Shown here: positions 42,026 to 51,138 of the stretch, one piece after another
Layout of the letters: every line of letters begins with the position of its first letter
How positions within the stretch are numbered: the stretch's first letter is position 1
NCBI RefSeq assembly: GCF_011762025.1
Contig: NZ_JAASQR010000001.1
Coordinates: 868,001-932,000 of the forward strand
Source: Sphingobium vermicomposti
GTDB taxonomy: Bacteria; Pseudomonadota; Alphaproteobacteria; Sphingomonadales; Sphingomonadaceae
Direction of reading: 5' to 3'
Length of the DNA: 64,000 bases
Position numbers and translations under genes: made by a program
The notes under the pieces: model-generated
The model's database searches: none
What the model was told of the DNA's origin: nothing
Seen by the model: the letters and a program-made list of their open reading frames with translations, nothing else

Positions 42026-45000
42026 CTATTCCGGCGCGCCATAGCCTCCGCCGCCCGGCGTCTCGATGACGATCGCGTCGCCGGTTTCCAACAGCGTCTG
42101 CGCCGTGCCCGCGAGGGTGGTGGAGGTGCCGTCGCTGCGTTCCACCCGCTGCCGGCCAGGAGCGCCCGCGCGGCCGCCGTTCAGGCCGAATGGCCCTTCG
42201 CTACGGCGGGACGACACGATGCTGGCGGTCAGCGGCTCCAGCGCAACGATCCGCCTGACGACGCCGTCGCCACCACGATGCGCACCTGCACCGCCGGAGC
42301 CGCGCCGCACGGCGAAACGGTCGAGCCGCACCGGATATCGCATCTCCAGCACTTCGGGATCGGTAATGCGCGTGTTCGTCATGTGCGTGTGCACCGCCGA
42401 CGCGCCATCGGCATCCGGCGTGGCTCCCGCGCCACCGCAGATCGTCTCATAATATTGCACCCGATCGTTACCGAACAGGAAGTTGTTCATCGTCGCCTGC
42501 GCACTTGCGGTCGCACCGAGCGCGCCCAGCAGGGCATTGCAGACCGCCTGGCTCACCTCGGTATTTCCGGCGACGACGGCGGCACCAGGTCGCGGCGACA
42601 GGAAAGTGCCGGGGGGCACGACGATGTCGAGCGGCAACAGGCAACCTTCGTTAAGCGGCAAGTCTTCATCAACCAGGCAGCGGAAGGCATAGAGGACGGA
42701 TGCACGCGTGACGGCGGGCGGCGCGTTAAAGTTTCCGGGGCGCTGTACATCCGTGCCGGTGAAATCGATGCGGGCCGAACGGCGCGCCCGGTCCACGGTC
42801 ACGGCCACACGCAAGAGAGCGCCGTCGTCCATGCGATAGTCGAACGTTCCGTCACCGATGCGATCGATCACACGGCGCAGGCTTTCCTCCGCATTCGCCA
42901 TGACATGGCCGACATAGGCATGCACCTTGCGCCAGCCATAGCGATCCAGCAGGGAACGCATTTCCTTTATGCCCGCTTCGTTCGCGGCAACCTGCGCTTT
43001 CAGGTCAGCGACGTTGGTATCTGGACTGCGCGCGGGGTAACGGGCCGATCCGAGCAGCCCGCGCAGTTGGCCCTCCCGAAAGTAGCCACCATCCAACAGC
43101 AACAGATTGTCGATCACCACCCCTTCCTCGTCCAGCGAGGTGGAGGCCGCCGGTGTAGAGCCGGGCGCGATGCCGCCGATATCGGCATGATGGCCGCGAT
43201 TGGCGACGAAGAAGCGGATCGTCTCGCCATCGTCCGCGAACATCGGCGCGACCAGCGTGATATCGGGCAGATGCGTGCCGCCGCGATAGGGATCGTTCAG
43301 CGCGACCATGTCGCCGGGTTTCAGGCTTTTGCCCCGCGCGGCGATCACCGCGCGCACGCTTTCGCCCATGGCGCCCAAATGGACCGGGACATGCGGCGCG
43401 TTGGCGATCAGATTGCCATCCGCATCGAAAAGAGCGCAGGAAAAATCCAGCCTTTCCTTGATGTTGACGCTGGTCGATGTGTGGCGCAGCACCGCCCCCA
43501 TCTGTTCCGCGACCGCCATGAACATCTTGTTAAACAGCTCAAGCATCATGGGATCGACCGCGGTGTCGTCCGCCGTCGCCGCAACTGTCGCTACAGCGGT
43601 TCGCACGATGACGAGATTGCCCAGTCCATCGACTGTGGCTGCCCAGCCGGGCTCCACCACCGTGGTGGCCAGGGCTTCGCGGATCAGCGCGGGGCCGACG
43701 ATGCGATCGCCCGCCAGCAGCGCTGCGCGATCATGGACAGGCGCTTCTACCTGCGCCCCCATGCACCATAATAACGTGCGGTCCAACACGGGCACGGCAG
43801 CGTCCGCTTCGCGCTTCGCCAGTTGCGGCATGGCGACGGGTTCGCCCGGCAGCACCACTTCCACTTCCAAACTATCGATCACCAATGCGCGACCGGGGGT
43901 GGAAAAGCCGAAGCGGCCGATATGCGCACTGTCGAACGCGGCCTTCATGGCGGTCGCGTCGGCCAGGTCCACGGCCAGGCTGGTATCGGTCCCATCGTAA
44001 CGCAAATAGGCGCGGGCCTCGCTGCGCAACAAACTCGCATCAGCGGCATTGGCTGCCATCGCCGCGCGGAGTTCGGACGCGATTCCATCAGCCTTCGCGC
44101 CAAGACGCGATACCGATGCCAGGTCCATCCCCTCTTCAATCCCGACGCGGCGCACGTCCGACTGATCGGCCAAGCCCATGCCATAAGCGGAAAGCACCCC
44201 GGCAAAGGGATGGACGAACACCGTGGCTATGCCCAGTTCCTCAGCCACCAGACAGGCATGCTGCCCACCCGCGCCGCCAAAGCACTGGAGCGCGAAGTCG
44301 ACGAGGTCGAACCCTTTTTCGGTGGATACTTCCTTGATCGCGCGCGCCATGGCGGCGACGGCGACGCGGACGAAGCTTTCCGCCACGTCGCGCGGATCGG
44401 TGGGGCGGCCATAGGCAGCCTCGACCTGGGCGGCGAGTTCGGCAAACCCCTGCTCTACAACGACATGGTCGAGCGGCTGATCGCCTGCCGCGCCGAAAAT
44501 GGCGGGGAAGAAACGCGGGACGATCTTGCCCAGCATCACATTCGCGTCGGTGACGGTGAGCGGCCCACCCCGGCGATAGCTGGCCGGGCCGGGGTTCGCG
44601 CCCGCGCTGTCCGGGCCGACGCGATAGCGCGCGCCGTCGAAATGCAGAACCGACCCGCCCCCCGCCGCGACCGTGTTGATCGCGATCATCGGCACCCGCA
44701 CCTGCGCTCCAGCGATTTCCGCTTCGACCAGCCGTTCCAACGCGCCTGCATAGAGCGCGACATCAGTGGAGGTGCCGCCCATGTCGAAGCCAATGATCCG
44801 CCCGAACCCGGCCGCCTCCGCCGTTCGCGCGGCGCCAACGACACCGCCCGCCGGGCCGGACAGGATCGCGTCCTTGCCGTGGAATTTGTCAGGCGTTGTC
44901 AGCCCGCCGCTCGACTGCATGAAATAGAGCGGAACATCGCCCAGCTGCGCCTCGACCCGCCCGACATAGTCACGCAGCACAGGCGACAGATAGGCATCGA

Positions 45001-45631
45001 TCACCGTTGTCGAGGCGCGAGACCCCAGCCCGACAAGCGAACTGGTGCCGTGACTGGTCGAAATCTGGGTAAAGCCTGCCTGCGCCGCAAGCTCGGCAAG
45101 CCGCTTTTCGGTCGCGGGATATTTCCAGCCATGGGCCAAGGCGATGGCGCAGGCAGTGATACCGCTGGCGCGATGGCGAGCAAACATGGCGACGGCGGCT
45201 TCTTCATCGAGCAAGGAGATCGTTTCGCCCGCCGCACCGACCCGGCCACCGACCTCCTCCACCGCTTCATAAAAGGGCGCGTGACGCCGGATGTCGAGCG
45301 CGAACAGGTCCGGGCGCGTCTGGTCACCGATGACGAGCAGGTCGCCAAAACCTGCGTCCACAACCAACAGGACCCGCGACCCCTGCCGTTCCAGCAAGGC
45401 ATTGGTAGCGACCGTCGTCCCCATCTTGACCCCGGCAAGGATGTCGGCCGGTATCCGCGCATCGAAAGGCAGATCGAGCAGCGTCCGAATACCAGCCGTC
45501 GCCGCATCGGAATAGCGTTGCGGGTTCTCGCTCAGCATCTTGACCGATGTGAAAGCGCCATCCGGCCGCCGTGCGACGATATCCGTAAAGGTGCCGCCAC
45601 GGTCTATCCAGAATTGCCAACCGGCCAGCAT
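42026..45631 (-). CDS. ATP-dependent 5-oxoprolinase (fused HyuA-HyuB type)
   Basis: The 1201-residue protein joins a hydantoinase_A/oxoprolinase half (residues 1 to about 680, opening WIDRGGTFTDIV, with the ATPase block GFDMGGTSTDVALY) to a hydantoinase_B half (about 700-1200, with NDPYRGGTHLPDITLVAP and ANRGHHADIGGIAPGS). This is the full-length arrangement of eukaryotic and some bacterial 5-oxoprolinases, which hydrolyse 5-oxo-L-proline to glutamate with ATP. Related acetone and hydantoin enzymes are usually split. The start at 45631 follows GGAG by six bases, and the frame could begin four codons earlier. A good promoter and an inverted repeat lie just upstream. Confidence 0.9.
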   Translation of the reverse strand: MLAGWQFWIDRGGTFTDIVARRPDGAFTSVKMLSENPQRYSDAATAGIRTLLDLPFDARIPADILAGVKMGTTVATNALLERQGSRVLLVVDAGFGDLLVIGDQTRPDLFALDIRRHAPFYEAVEEVGGRVGAAGETISLLDEEAAVAMFARHRASGITACAIALAHGWKYPATEKRLAELAAQAGFTQISTSHGTSSLVGLGSRASTTVIDAYLSPVLRDYVGRVEAQLGDVPLYFMQSSGGLTTPDKFHGKDAILSGPAGGVVGAARTAEAAGFGRIIGFDMGGTSTDVALYAGALERLVEAEIAGAQVRVPMIAINTVAAGGGSVLHFDGARYRVGPDSAGANPGPASYRRGGPLTVTDANVMLGKIVPRFFPAIFGAAGDQPLDHVVVEQGFAELAAQVEAAYGRPTDPRDVAESFVRVAVAAMARAIKEVSTEKGFDLVDFALQCFGGAGGQHACLVAEELGIATVFVHPFAGVLSAYGMGLADQSDVRRVGIEEGMDLASVSRLGAKADGIASELRAAMAANAADASLLRSEARAYLRYDGTDTSLAVDLADATAMKAAFDSAHIGRFGFSTPGRALVIDSLEVEVVLPGEPVAMPQLAKREADAAVPVLDRTLLWCMGAQVEAPVHDRAALLAGDRIVGPALIREALATTVVEPGWAATVDGLGNLVIVRTAVATVAATADDTAVDPMMLELFNKMFMAVAEQMGAVLRHTSTSVNIKERLDFSCALFDADGNLIANAPHVPVHLGAMGESVRAVIAARGKSLKPGDMVALNDPYRGGTHLPDITLVAPMFADDGETIRFFVANRGHHADIGGIAPGSTPAASTSLDEEGVVIDNLLLLDGGYFREGQLRGLLGSARYPARSPDTNVADLKAQVAANEAGIKEMRSLLDRYGWRKVHAYVGHVMANAEESLRRVIDRIGDGTFDYRMDDGALLRVAVTVDRARRSARIDFTGTDVQRPGNFNAPPAVTRASVLYAFRCLVDEDLPLNEGCLLPLDIVVPPGTFLSPRPGAAVVAGNTEVSQAVCNALLGALGATASAQATMNNFLFGNDRVQYYETICGGAGATPDADGASAVHTHMTNTRITDPEVLEMRYPVRLDRFAVRRGSGGAGAHRGGDGVVRRIVALEPLTASIVSSRRSEGPFGLNGGRAGAPGRQRVERSDGTSTTLAGTAQTLLETGDAIVIETPGGGGYGAPE

Positions 45632-45639
45632 CACCCGCT

Positions 45640-45670
45640 CCATTATATTGTGACATATTGTCTATAATGG
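45640..45670. promoter_or_regulatory. Inverted repeat (operator candidate) before the oxoprolinase gene
   Basis: CCATTATA (45640-45647) and TATAATGG (45663-45670) are perfect inverted copies 15 bases apart, about ten bases before the start codon. The upstream arm covers most of the -10 box. The spacing, about two helical turns centre to centre, fits a dimeric regulator. Confidence 0.55.
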
Positions 45671-45689
45671 AATATATGTTCGGCGTCAA
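45661..45689 (-). promoter_or_regulatory. Sigma70-type promoter of the oxoprolinase operon
   Basis: On the minus strand TTGACG (45689-45684) is followed, after 17 bases, by TATAGA (45666-45661). Transcription would begin about 20-25 bases before the oxoprolinase start codon, leaving a short leader. The Lrp-type gene ends only ten bases upstream, so the operon has its own promoter although the genes point the same way. Confidence 0.65.
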
Positions 45690-45698
45690 GAACGGCGG

Positions 45699-46169
45699 TC
45701 AGATAGGGACTGCAGTCGTATATTTGACCTGCGATAGCGCGAAATGAGACGATCCAGTCGCGACCGACGGGTGGCGCAGCACCGTGCGCATCAGGAAGCG
45801 GTTATAATCCTCGACACCGGCGACGACGATGCGCAACAGATAGTCCCAGTCGCCCGACATCGAATAGCAGTCCATGATCTCATCGCGCGACGCGATGAAA
45901 TTCTCGAACGCCTCGGTCGTTTCCGCGAGGTGGTTCTTGATCTTGATGTGGCACAGGACGTTGACACCGCGCCCCAGCCGGGTCGCATCTACCAGCCGAA
46001 CCTGGCGGCCAAGCACGCCGTCCGCCTCCAGCGCGCGCATCCGCCGCCAGCAGGAGGCGGTGGACGCGCCGACCCGTTCGGCAAGTTCGGCATGGCTGAT
46101 CGACGCGTCGCGTTGCAGCTCCTGCAACAGCTTGCGGTCAATCGCGTCTAGCGGGCGGACCGAACTCAT
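45699..46169 (-). CDS. Lrp/AsnC-family transcriptional regulator
   Basis: The 156-residue protein has an N-terminal helix-turn-helix (LDAIDRKLLQELQRDASISHAELAERVGAS, with the recognition helix near residues 30-50) and a C-terminal RAM/ACT-like effector domain (IKNHLAETTEAFENFIASRDEIMDCYSMSGDWDYLLRIVV). It overlaps the maleylacetoacetate isomerase gene by four bases. The surrounding genes degrade aromatic and other amino acids, so it may sense tyrosine, phenylalanine or another amino acid and control both flanking modules. Confidence 0.92.
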   Translation of the reverse strand: MSSVRPLDAIDRKLLQELQRDASISHAELAERVGASTASCWRRMRALEADGVLGRQVRLVDATRLGRGVNVLCHIKIKNHLAETTEAFENFIASRDEIMDCYSMSGDWDYLLRIVVAGVEDYNRFLMRTVLRHPSVATGSSHFALSQVKYTTAVPI

Positions 46170-46816
46170 GACGCCGCTCCATCCGCATCGGGTTGCCGAT
46201 CCGGCGCGGCGCGCGCGAAGGCATCAATCGTCGCACAGCGCGCGTCCACCGCCACCAGTCGGGGGAAAGCGCCCAGATCGATGTCGAACCGACGGGCATT
46301 GTAGATTTGCGGGATCAGGCAGCAATCGGCAATGGTCGGTCGATCACCGAAGCAGAATCCGTCGCCGTGGCGCGCGACCGTTTCCTCCAGCGCAGCGAAT
46401 CCCTCCCCGATCCATCTGCCGACCCATGAATCGATACTGCTCTGCGGCGCGCCGAGATCATGCTTCAGAGCCTTGAGCACACGCAGATTGTTGAGCGGGT
46501 GGATGTCGCACGCGACGGCCGCCGCCATCGACCGCACCTGCGCCCGCGCGATAGCGCCTTCGGGCAGCAGCGGCGGTTCGGGATGGGCTTCCTCCAGCCA
46601 TTCGAGAATGGCGAGGCTCTGCGTCAACGTCTCCCCCTCAATCTCCAGCGCGGGCACCAGCCCCTGCGGCGCGAGGCGGCGATAATCCGGTGCCGTTTGC
46701 GCCCCCGTGCGCAGGTCGTGCGAGACCTGACGATGGTCGATCCCCTTGAGGTTGAGTGCGATCCGGACGCGATAGGCGGCGGACGATCGCCAATAGCCGT
46801 GGAGGACGGGCGTCAC
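46166..46816 (-). CDS. maiA: Maleylacetoacetate isomerase (zeta-class GST)
   Basis: The 216-residue protein has the zeta-GST signature SSAAYRVRIALNLKG (11-25) with the catalytic Ser pair, and the C-terminal helical domain with GDRPTIADCCLIPQIYNARRF. It isomerises 4-maleylacetoacetate to fumarylacetoacetate with glutathione, the step between homogentisate cleavage and fumarylacetoacetase in tyrosine breakdown. It is transcribed away from the rest of the tyrosine genes, and an Lrp-type regulator follows it in the same operon. Confidence 0.93.
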   Translation of the reverse strand: MTPVLHGYWRSSAAYRVRIALNLKGIDHRQVSHDLRTGAQTAPDYRRLAPQGLVPALEIEGETLTQSLAILEWLEEAHPEPPLLPEGAIARAQVRSMAAAVACDIHPLNNLRVLKALKHDLGAPQSSIDSWVGRWIGEGFAALEETVARHGDGFCFGDRPTIADCCLIPQIYNARRFDIDLGAFPRLVAVDARCATIDAFARAAPDRQPDADGAAS

Positions 46817-47101
46817 GACGCGGACACCTCGGTTCCGACTCGCGTCGGACGACCATATTGCCTTTTTACCTGCTGCATCGCTTACGCCCCTGGCCTAATG
46901 ATGAGTTTCATTCGATAAATGAGTTTAACGTGATCGCATCCTATCTTCATTGCCCCCAATGAGGCAATAATTGAAACCAATATTTGTACCTATCCGTTAT
47001 TATTCGTTCATGACGAATGATGATGCACCGCCCGCGCATGCAGCGTCCGACCCGACCATCGATGCCGGGACACAGGCCTATGCCAGGGGAAAAGCAAGAG
47101 C
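46817..47101. promoter_or_regulatory. Divergent control region of the tyrosine-degradation genes
   Basis: This 285-base AT-rich region separates maiA-lrp from the aminotransferase operon. It contains TCATTcgataAATGA (46908-46922), ATTGCC with GGCAAT (46949-46968) and ATTCGTtcatgACGAAT (47002-47018). The first and third share a 5-base spacer between arms. These are candidate sites for the Lrp-type protein encoded next door. No -35/-10 pair stood out. Confidence 0.45.
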
Positions 47102-48352
47102 ATGACCGACAACCAGCCCATATTCTCCGCTTTGCGCCCGCAACAGCCTGACGCGCTACTAGCGCTGATCGCGATGCACCGCGCCGATCAGCGCGGGGAA
47201 AAGATCGACGTGGGGGTCGGCGTCTATCGCGACCGGTCGGGCCTGACTCCGGTGATGCGCGCGGTCAAGATGGCCGAAACGCGGCTGGTGGCGCAGCAGT
47301 CCAGCAAATCCTATCTGGGGTCTGACGGCGATATCCGCTTCACTCAGTTGCTGGGGGAGCTGATATTCAGCGCGCAGTCGGTGGACGACGACCGCCGTTT
47401 CGGCCTCCAGACGCCCGGCGGCACTGGCGCACTGCGGGTAGGCGCGGCGCTGCTGACGCGGGCAATGCCCGATGCGCGGGTGTGGGTCAGCCAGCCTACC
47501 TGGCCCAATCATGCCCCGATATTTGCCGAAGCGGGCATGGCGACGCTGACCCATCCCTATTTCGACGCGAAAACAGGGGGCATCGCGTTCGACCTCATGC
47601 TGACCGCGCTCGATGAAGCGCGGGCGGGCGACGTCGTCCTGCTGCACGGATGCTGCCACAACCCGACCGGCACGCAGTTCTCAGTGGAACAATGGCAGGC
47701 GCTGGCCGCGCTGTGCAGCTTGCGCGGCCTCATCCCGTTCATCGACCTGGCCTATCATGGGCTGGGCGACGACCTGGCACCCGATGGTGCGGGCGCGCGC
47801 ATGATGATGGAGGCGGTGCCCGCCGCGCTTCTCGCCTATAGCTGCGACAAGAATTTCGCGCTGTACCGCGACCGGGTCGGCGCATTGTTCGTGCAAGCGC
47901 CCAGCGCACCGCTGGCGGAGATGGCGCGCGCGAACACTTTGGCGTTGGCGCGTAGCCTGTGGTCGATGCCGCCCGATCACGGCGCGGCAGTGGTGCGCAT
48001 GATCCTGGACGATCCCGCTCTGCGCAAGGACTGGCGCAGCGAGTTGGAGAGGATGCGCACACGATTGAACCGGATGCGCACGGCGCTCGCCGCTGCCCAT
48101 CCCCTGCTCGCCCCGATCGCCCGGCAGCGCGGCCTTTTCTCCCGCCTGCCGATTGACCCGCAGACGGTCGAGGCGCTGCGCGATCATCACGGCATCTACA
48201 TGCCCGCCGATGGCCGCATCAACGTTGCGGGCCTGAACGACGCCAATATCGGACGCTTTATCGAAGGGCTTCTGCCGCATCTGGAAGAATGCAGCGACGC
48301 CCCTTCCCCTACCATATTGTCCCATTCCTCCCTGAAGGAGCCTTGCACATGA
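47102..48352 (+). CDS. Aromatic amino acid aminotransferase (AspC/TyrB family)
   Basis: The 416-residue class I aminotransferase has [39 protein letters not shown] and the PLP lysine in [12 protein letters not shown], all typical of the AspC/TyrB group. Its position directly ahead of HPPD, with a four-base overlap, identifies tyrosine (and phenylalanine) as likely substrates, giving 4-hydroxyphenylpyruvate. It has a 16-residue C-terminal extension after the usual end of the fold. No signal peptide is present. Confidence 0.87.
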   Translation: MTDNQPIFSALRPQQPDALLALIAMHRADQRGEKIDVGVGVYRDRSGLTPVMRAVKMAETRLVAQQSSKSYLGSDGDIRFTQLLGELIFSAQSVDDDRRFGLQTPGGTGALRVGAALLTRAMPDARVWVSQPTWPNHAPIFAEAGMATLTHPYFDAKTGGIAFDLMLTALDEARAGDVVLLHGCCHNPTGTQFSVEQWQALAALCSLRGLIPFIDLAYHGLGDDLAPDGAGARMMMEAVPAALLAYSCDKNFALYRDRVGALFVQAPSAPLAEMARANTLALARSLWSMPPDHGAAVVRMILDDPALRKDWRSELERMRTRLNRMRTALAAAHPLLAPIARQRGLFSRLPIDPQTVEALRDHHGIYMPADGRINVAGLNDANIGRFIEGLLPHLEECSDAPSPTILSHSSLKEPCT

Positions 48353-49440
48353 CCGCTTTCGACAACCCCATCGGCCTGGACGGTTTCGAGTTCGTCGAGT
48401 TCAGCGCCCCGGAAAAGGGCGTGCTGGAACCCGTCTTCGCCGCCATGGGCTTCACCATGATCGCGCGCCACAGGTCCAAGGACGTGCAACTGTGGCGGCA
48501 GGGCGGCATCAACCTGATCGCCAATTACGAACCGGGCAGCCCAGCGGCTTATTTCGCCGCCGAACATGGCGCGTCCGCTTGCGGCATGGGCTGGCGGGTG
48601 AAGGACGCGGCGAAGGCCTACGCCCTTGCCGTCGAGCGCGGTGCGGAACCGGTCGAGGTGCGCACCGGCCCCATGGAACTGCGCCTGCCTGCCGTGCGCG
48701 GCATTGGCGGGTCGATCATCTACCTGATCGACCGTTATGAAGGGGGCGAAGGCGCGCTGTCGATCTACGACATCGATTTCGTTTATGAGCCGGGCGTGGA
48801 CCGGCATCCGGTCGGCGCTGGTTTCAGCATCATCGATCACCTGACGCACAATGTCTATGGCGGGCGCATGGCTCATTGGGCGGGCTTTTACGAGCGCGTC
48901 TTCGGCTTCCGGGAAATCCGCTATTTTGACATCAAGGGCGAATATACCGGCCTGACCAGCAAGGCGATGACCGCGCCCGACGGCAAGATCCGCATCCCCC
49001 TCAATGAAGAGGGCAAGGCCGGCGGCGGCCAGATCGACGAGTTCCTGCGCGCCTATAACGGCGAAGGTATCCAGCATATCGCGCTGCTGTGCGACGACCT
49101 CATCGCGGCGTGGGACCGGCTGAAGGCACTGGGCACACCGCTGATGACAGCGCCGCCCGCGACCTATTATGAAATGCTGGACGAACGCCTGCCCGGCCAT
49201 GGCGAGCCGGTGGCGGAACTGCAGTCGCGCGGCATTCTGCTCGACGGATCGACCACGGAAGGCGACCCACGCCTGCTGCTCCAGATATTCGGTCAGGCGA
49301 CGGTCGGCCCGGTCTTCTTCGAATTCATCCAGCGCAAGAAGGATGAAGGGTTCGGCGAAGGCAATTTCACCGCCCTGTTCGAAAGCATCGAGCGCGATCA
49401 GGTGCGGCGCGGCGCGCTCAATATAGGAGAACCGGCATGA
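48349..49440 (+). CDS. hpd: 4-hydroxyphenylpyruvate dioxygenase
   Basis: The 363-residue enzyme has two VOC domains. The C-terminal one carries the Fe(II) ligands His164 (IDHLTHNV), His243 (IQHIALLC) and Glu325 (FFEFIQRK), and [15 protein letters not shown] covers the C-terminal gate. It converts 4-hydroxyphenylpyruvate to homogentisate. GAAGGAG lies eight bases before the ATG, which overlaps the aminotransferase stop. Both neighbours belong to the same pathway, so the assignment is firm. Confidence 0.96.
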   Translation: MTAFDNPIGLDGFEFVEFSAPEKGVLEPVFAAMGFTMIARHRSKDVQLWRQGGINLIANYEPGSPAAYFAAEHGASACGMGWRVKDAAKAYALAVERGAEPVEVRTGPMELRLPAVRGIGGSIIYLIDRYEGGEGALSIYDIDFVYEPGVDRHPVGAGFSIIDHLTHNVYGGRMAHWAGFYERVFGFREIRYFDIKGEYTGLTSKAMTAPDGKIRIPLNEEGKAGGGQIDEFLRAYNGEGIQHIALLCDDLIAAWDRLKALGTPLMTAPPATYYEMLDERLPGHGEPVAELQSRGILLDGSTTEGDPRLLLQIFGQATVGPVFFEFIQRKKDEGFGEGNFTALFESIERDQVRRGALNIGEPA

Positions 49441-49979
49441 CCGCTCCAGACCTCAAGCGCATCCACCATGTCGCCTATCGCTGCATCGACGCGAAGGAGA
49501 CGGTGGAATGGTATGCCCGCACGCTGGGCATGACATTCACCACGGCCTTTGCCGAGGACAAGGTGCCTTCGACCGGCGCGGACGACCCCTATATGCATGT
49601 CTTTCTCGATTGCGGCGGCGGCAACGTCCTCGCTTTTTTCGAGTTGCCCAGCCAGCCTGCCATGGGCCGCGACGCCAACACGCCCGAATGGGTCCAGCAT
49701 ATCGCCTTTGAGGTGGAAGGCGAGACCGCTTTGCTTGCGGCCAAGGCCCATATCGAGGGTCAGGGCATCGACGTCCTTGGCCCCACCTGGCATGGCGTGT
49801 TCAAATCGATCTATTTCTTCGACCCTAACGGTCACCGCATCGAACTGGCCTGTAACATCGGCACGCCGCAGCAATATGATGAACTGAAACGCGTCGCTCC
49901 GCTGATGCTCGAAGAATGGAGTCGCACCAAGCGCGCGCCCCGCCACGCCGAATGGCTGCACAAGGAACCCGACGCATGA
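49437..49979 (+). CDS. VOC-superfamily protein in the tyrosine operon
   Basis: The 180-residue protein contains two beta-alpha-beta3 modules of the glyoxalase/bleomycin resistance/dioxygenase superfamily. Candidate metal ligands are His11 (IHHVAY), His54 or Glu69 (FFELP), His88 (VQHIAF) and Glu136 (HRIELAC). It is cotranscribed between hpd and the fumarylacetoacetase gene, coupled by ATGA overlaps on both sides. The known pathway requires homogentisate 1,2-dioxygenase at this place and no such gene is present. A role as a ring-cleaving enzyme, an isomerase, or an accessory protein cannot be told apart from the sequence. Confidence 0.8.
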   Translation: MTAPDLKRIHHVAYRCIDAKETVEWYARTLGMTFTTAFAEDKVPSTGADDPYMHVFLDCGGGNVLAFFELPSQPAMGRDANTPEWVQHIAFEVEGETALLAAKAHIEGQGIDVLGPTWHGVFKSIYFFDPNGHRIELACNIGTPQQYDELKRVAPLMLEEWSRTKRAPRHAEWLHKEPDA

Positions 49980-50986
49980 AGCTTGCCAGTCTAAAAGGAG
50001 GCCGCGACGGCCGTCTTGTCATCGTGTCCGACGATCTGTCGACCTGCGTCGATGCGAGCGCGATTGCGCCGACCCTGCAGGCCGCGCTGGACGATTGGGC
50101 CAATATCGCGCCTCGACTGGAGGCGCTGGCGCGCGATCTGGCGAGTGGGGCCGCCACCGGCCAGCCGTTCGACCAGGCCGCCGCCGCTGCCCCCCTGCCC
50201 CGCGCTTATCAATGGGCGGACGGGTCCGCATATGTGAATCATGTCGCATTGGTGCGGCAGGCGCGCGGTGCGGAACTGCCCGACAGCTTCTGGCACGATC
50301 CGCTGGTATATCAGGGCGGATCGGACAGCTTTTTGGGATGCCGCGATCCCATCATGCTGGCTGACGAGGCATGGGGATGCGACATGGAGGCGGAGATCGT
50401 CGTCGTCACCGACGATGTGCCGCAGGGCGTCACGTCGCAAGACGCTCGCGGGCTCATTCGGCTGGTCGGCTTGGTGAACGATGTGTCGCTACGCAACCTC
50501 ATTCCCGGCGAACTGGCCAAAGGATTCGGCTTCTACCAGTCCAAGCCCGCCAGCGCGCTGTCGCCCGTTTTCGTTACACCGGACGCGCTGGGCGCGCGCT
50601 GGCGTGAGGGCAAGCTGCACGGCACGCTTAGCGTGGACCTCAATGGCAAGCCTTTTGGCCGCGCGGATGCAGCCGTCGACATGACGTTCGATTTCGGCAC
50701 GCTCATCGCGCACTTGGCAAAGACGCGGTCGCTGGGCGCCGGCACGATTGTCGGCTCAGGCACGGTTTCCAACCGCGACGCTGAAGGCGGCCCAGGCCGC
50801 CCCGTTGACGATGGCGGCCTGGGCTATAGCTGCATCGCCGAAGAGCGCATGGTTCAGACGATCCAGCGCGGCGCGCCGGAAACGTCCTTTCTACAAGATG
50901 GCGACACCGTGCGCATCTGGATGGAGGATGAGCAGGGCAAGCCGATTTTCGGCATCATCAACCAAAGGGTGAAGCGTTTGGCATAG
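49976..50986 (+). CDS. fahA: Fumarylacetoacetate hydrolase family protein
   Basis: The 336-residue protein has the FAH fold with an N-terminal cap and the motifs YQGGSDSFLGCRDPI, DMEAEIVVVTDDVP (metal-binding Asp and Glu) and LVGLVNDVSLRNLIPGELAKGFGFYQSKP. In FAH proteins it catalyses C-C cleavage of fumarylacetoacetate to fumarate and acetoacetate. Its place after hpd and the VOC gene supports this. The overlap with the VOC gene is four bases and the gene ends the operon. Confidence 0.92.
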   Translation: MKLASLKGGRDGRLVIVSDDLSTCVDASAIAPTLQAALDDWANIAPRLEALARDLASGAATGQPFDQAAAAAPLPRAYQWADGSAYVNHVALVRQARGAELPDSFWHDPLVYQGGSDSFLGCRDPIMLADEAWGCDMEAEIVVVTDDVPQGVTSQDARGLIRLVGLVNDVSLRNLIPGELAKGFGFYQSKPASALSPVFVTPDALGARWREGKLHGTLSVDLNGKPFGRADAAVDMTFDFGTLIAHLAKTRSLGAGTIVGSGTVSNRDAEGGPGRPVDDGGLGYSCIAEERMVQTIQRGAPETSFLQDGDTVRIWMEDEQGKPIFGIINQRVKRLA

Positions 50987-51138
50987 CGGCAAGCTCAATG
51001 ATTCTTGGAACGGGCATGACACACTGTCCTCGGCAACGGCATAAACGAACGGAAACGTTGTATTTAACGTCCTAAGCTGCAATATTGATGCATCGTGGAG
51101 TATATCTTCGCGCAAAAGACATCATGGGAGGACAGCAG

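Noticed and set aside
42278..45667. Two long plus-strand open frames of 497 and 614 codons opposite the oxoprolinase gene
   Set aside because: They lie antisense to a strongly conserved gene, have no recognisable domains and consist of His/Arg/Asp-rich sequence typical of the reverse of GC-rich codons.
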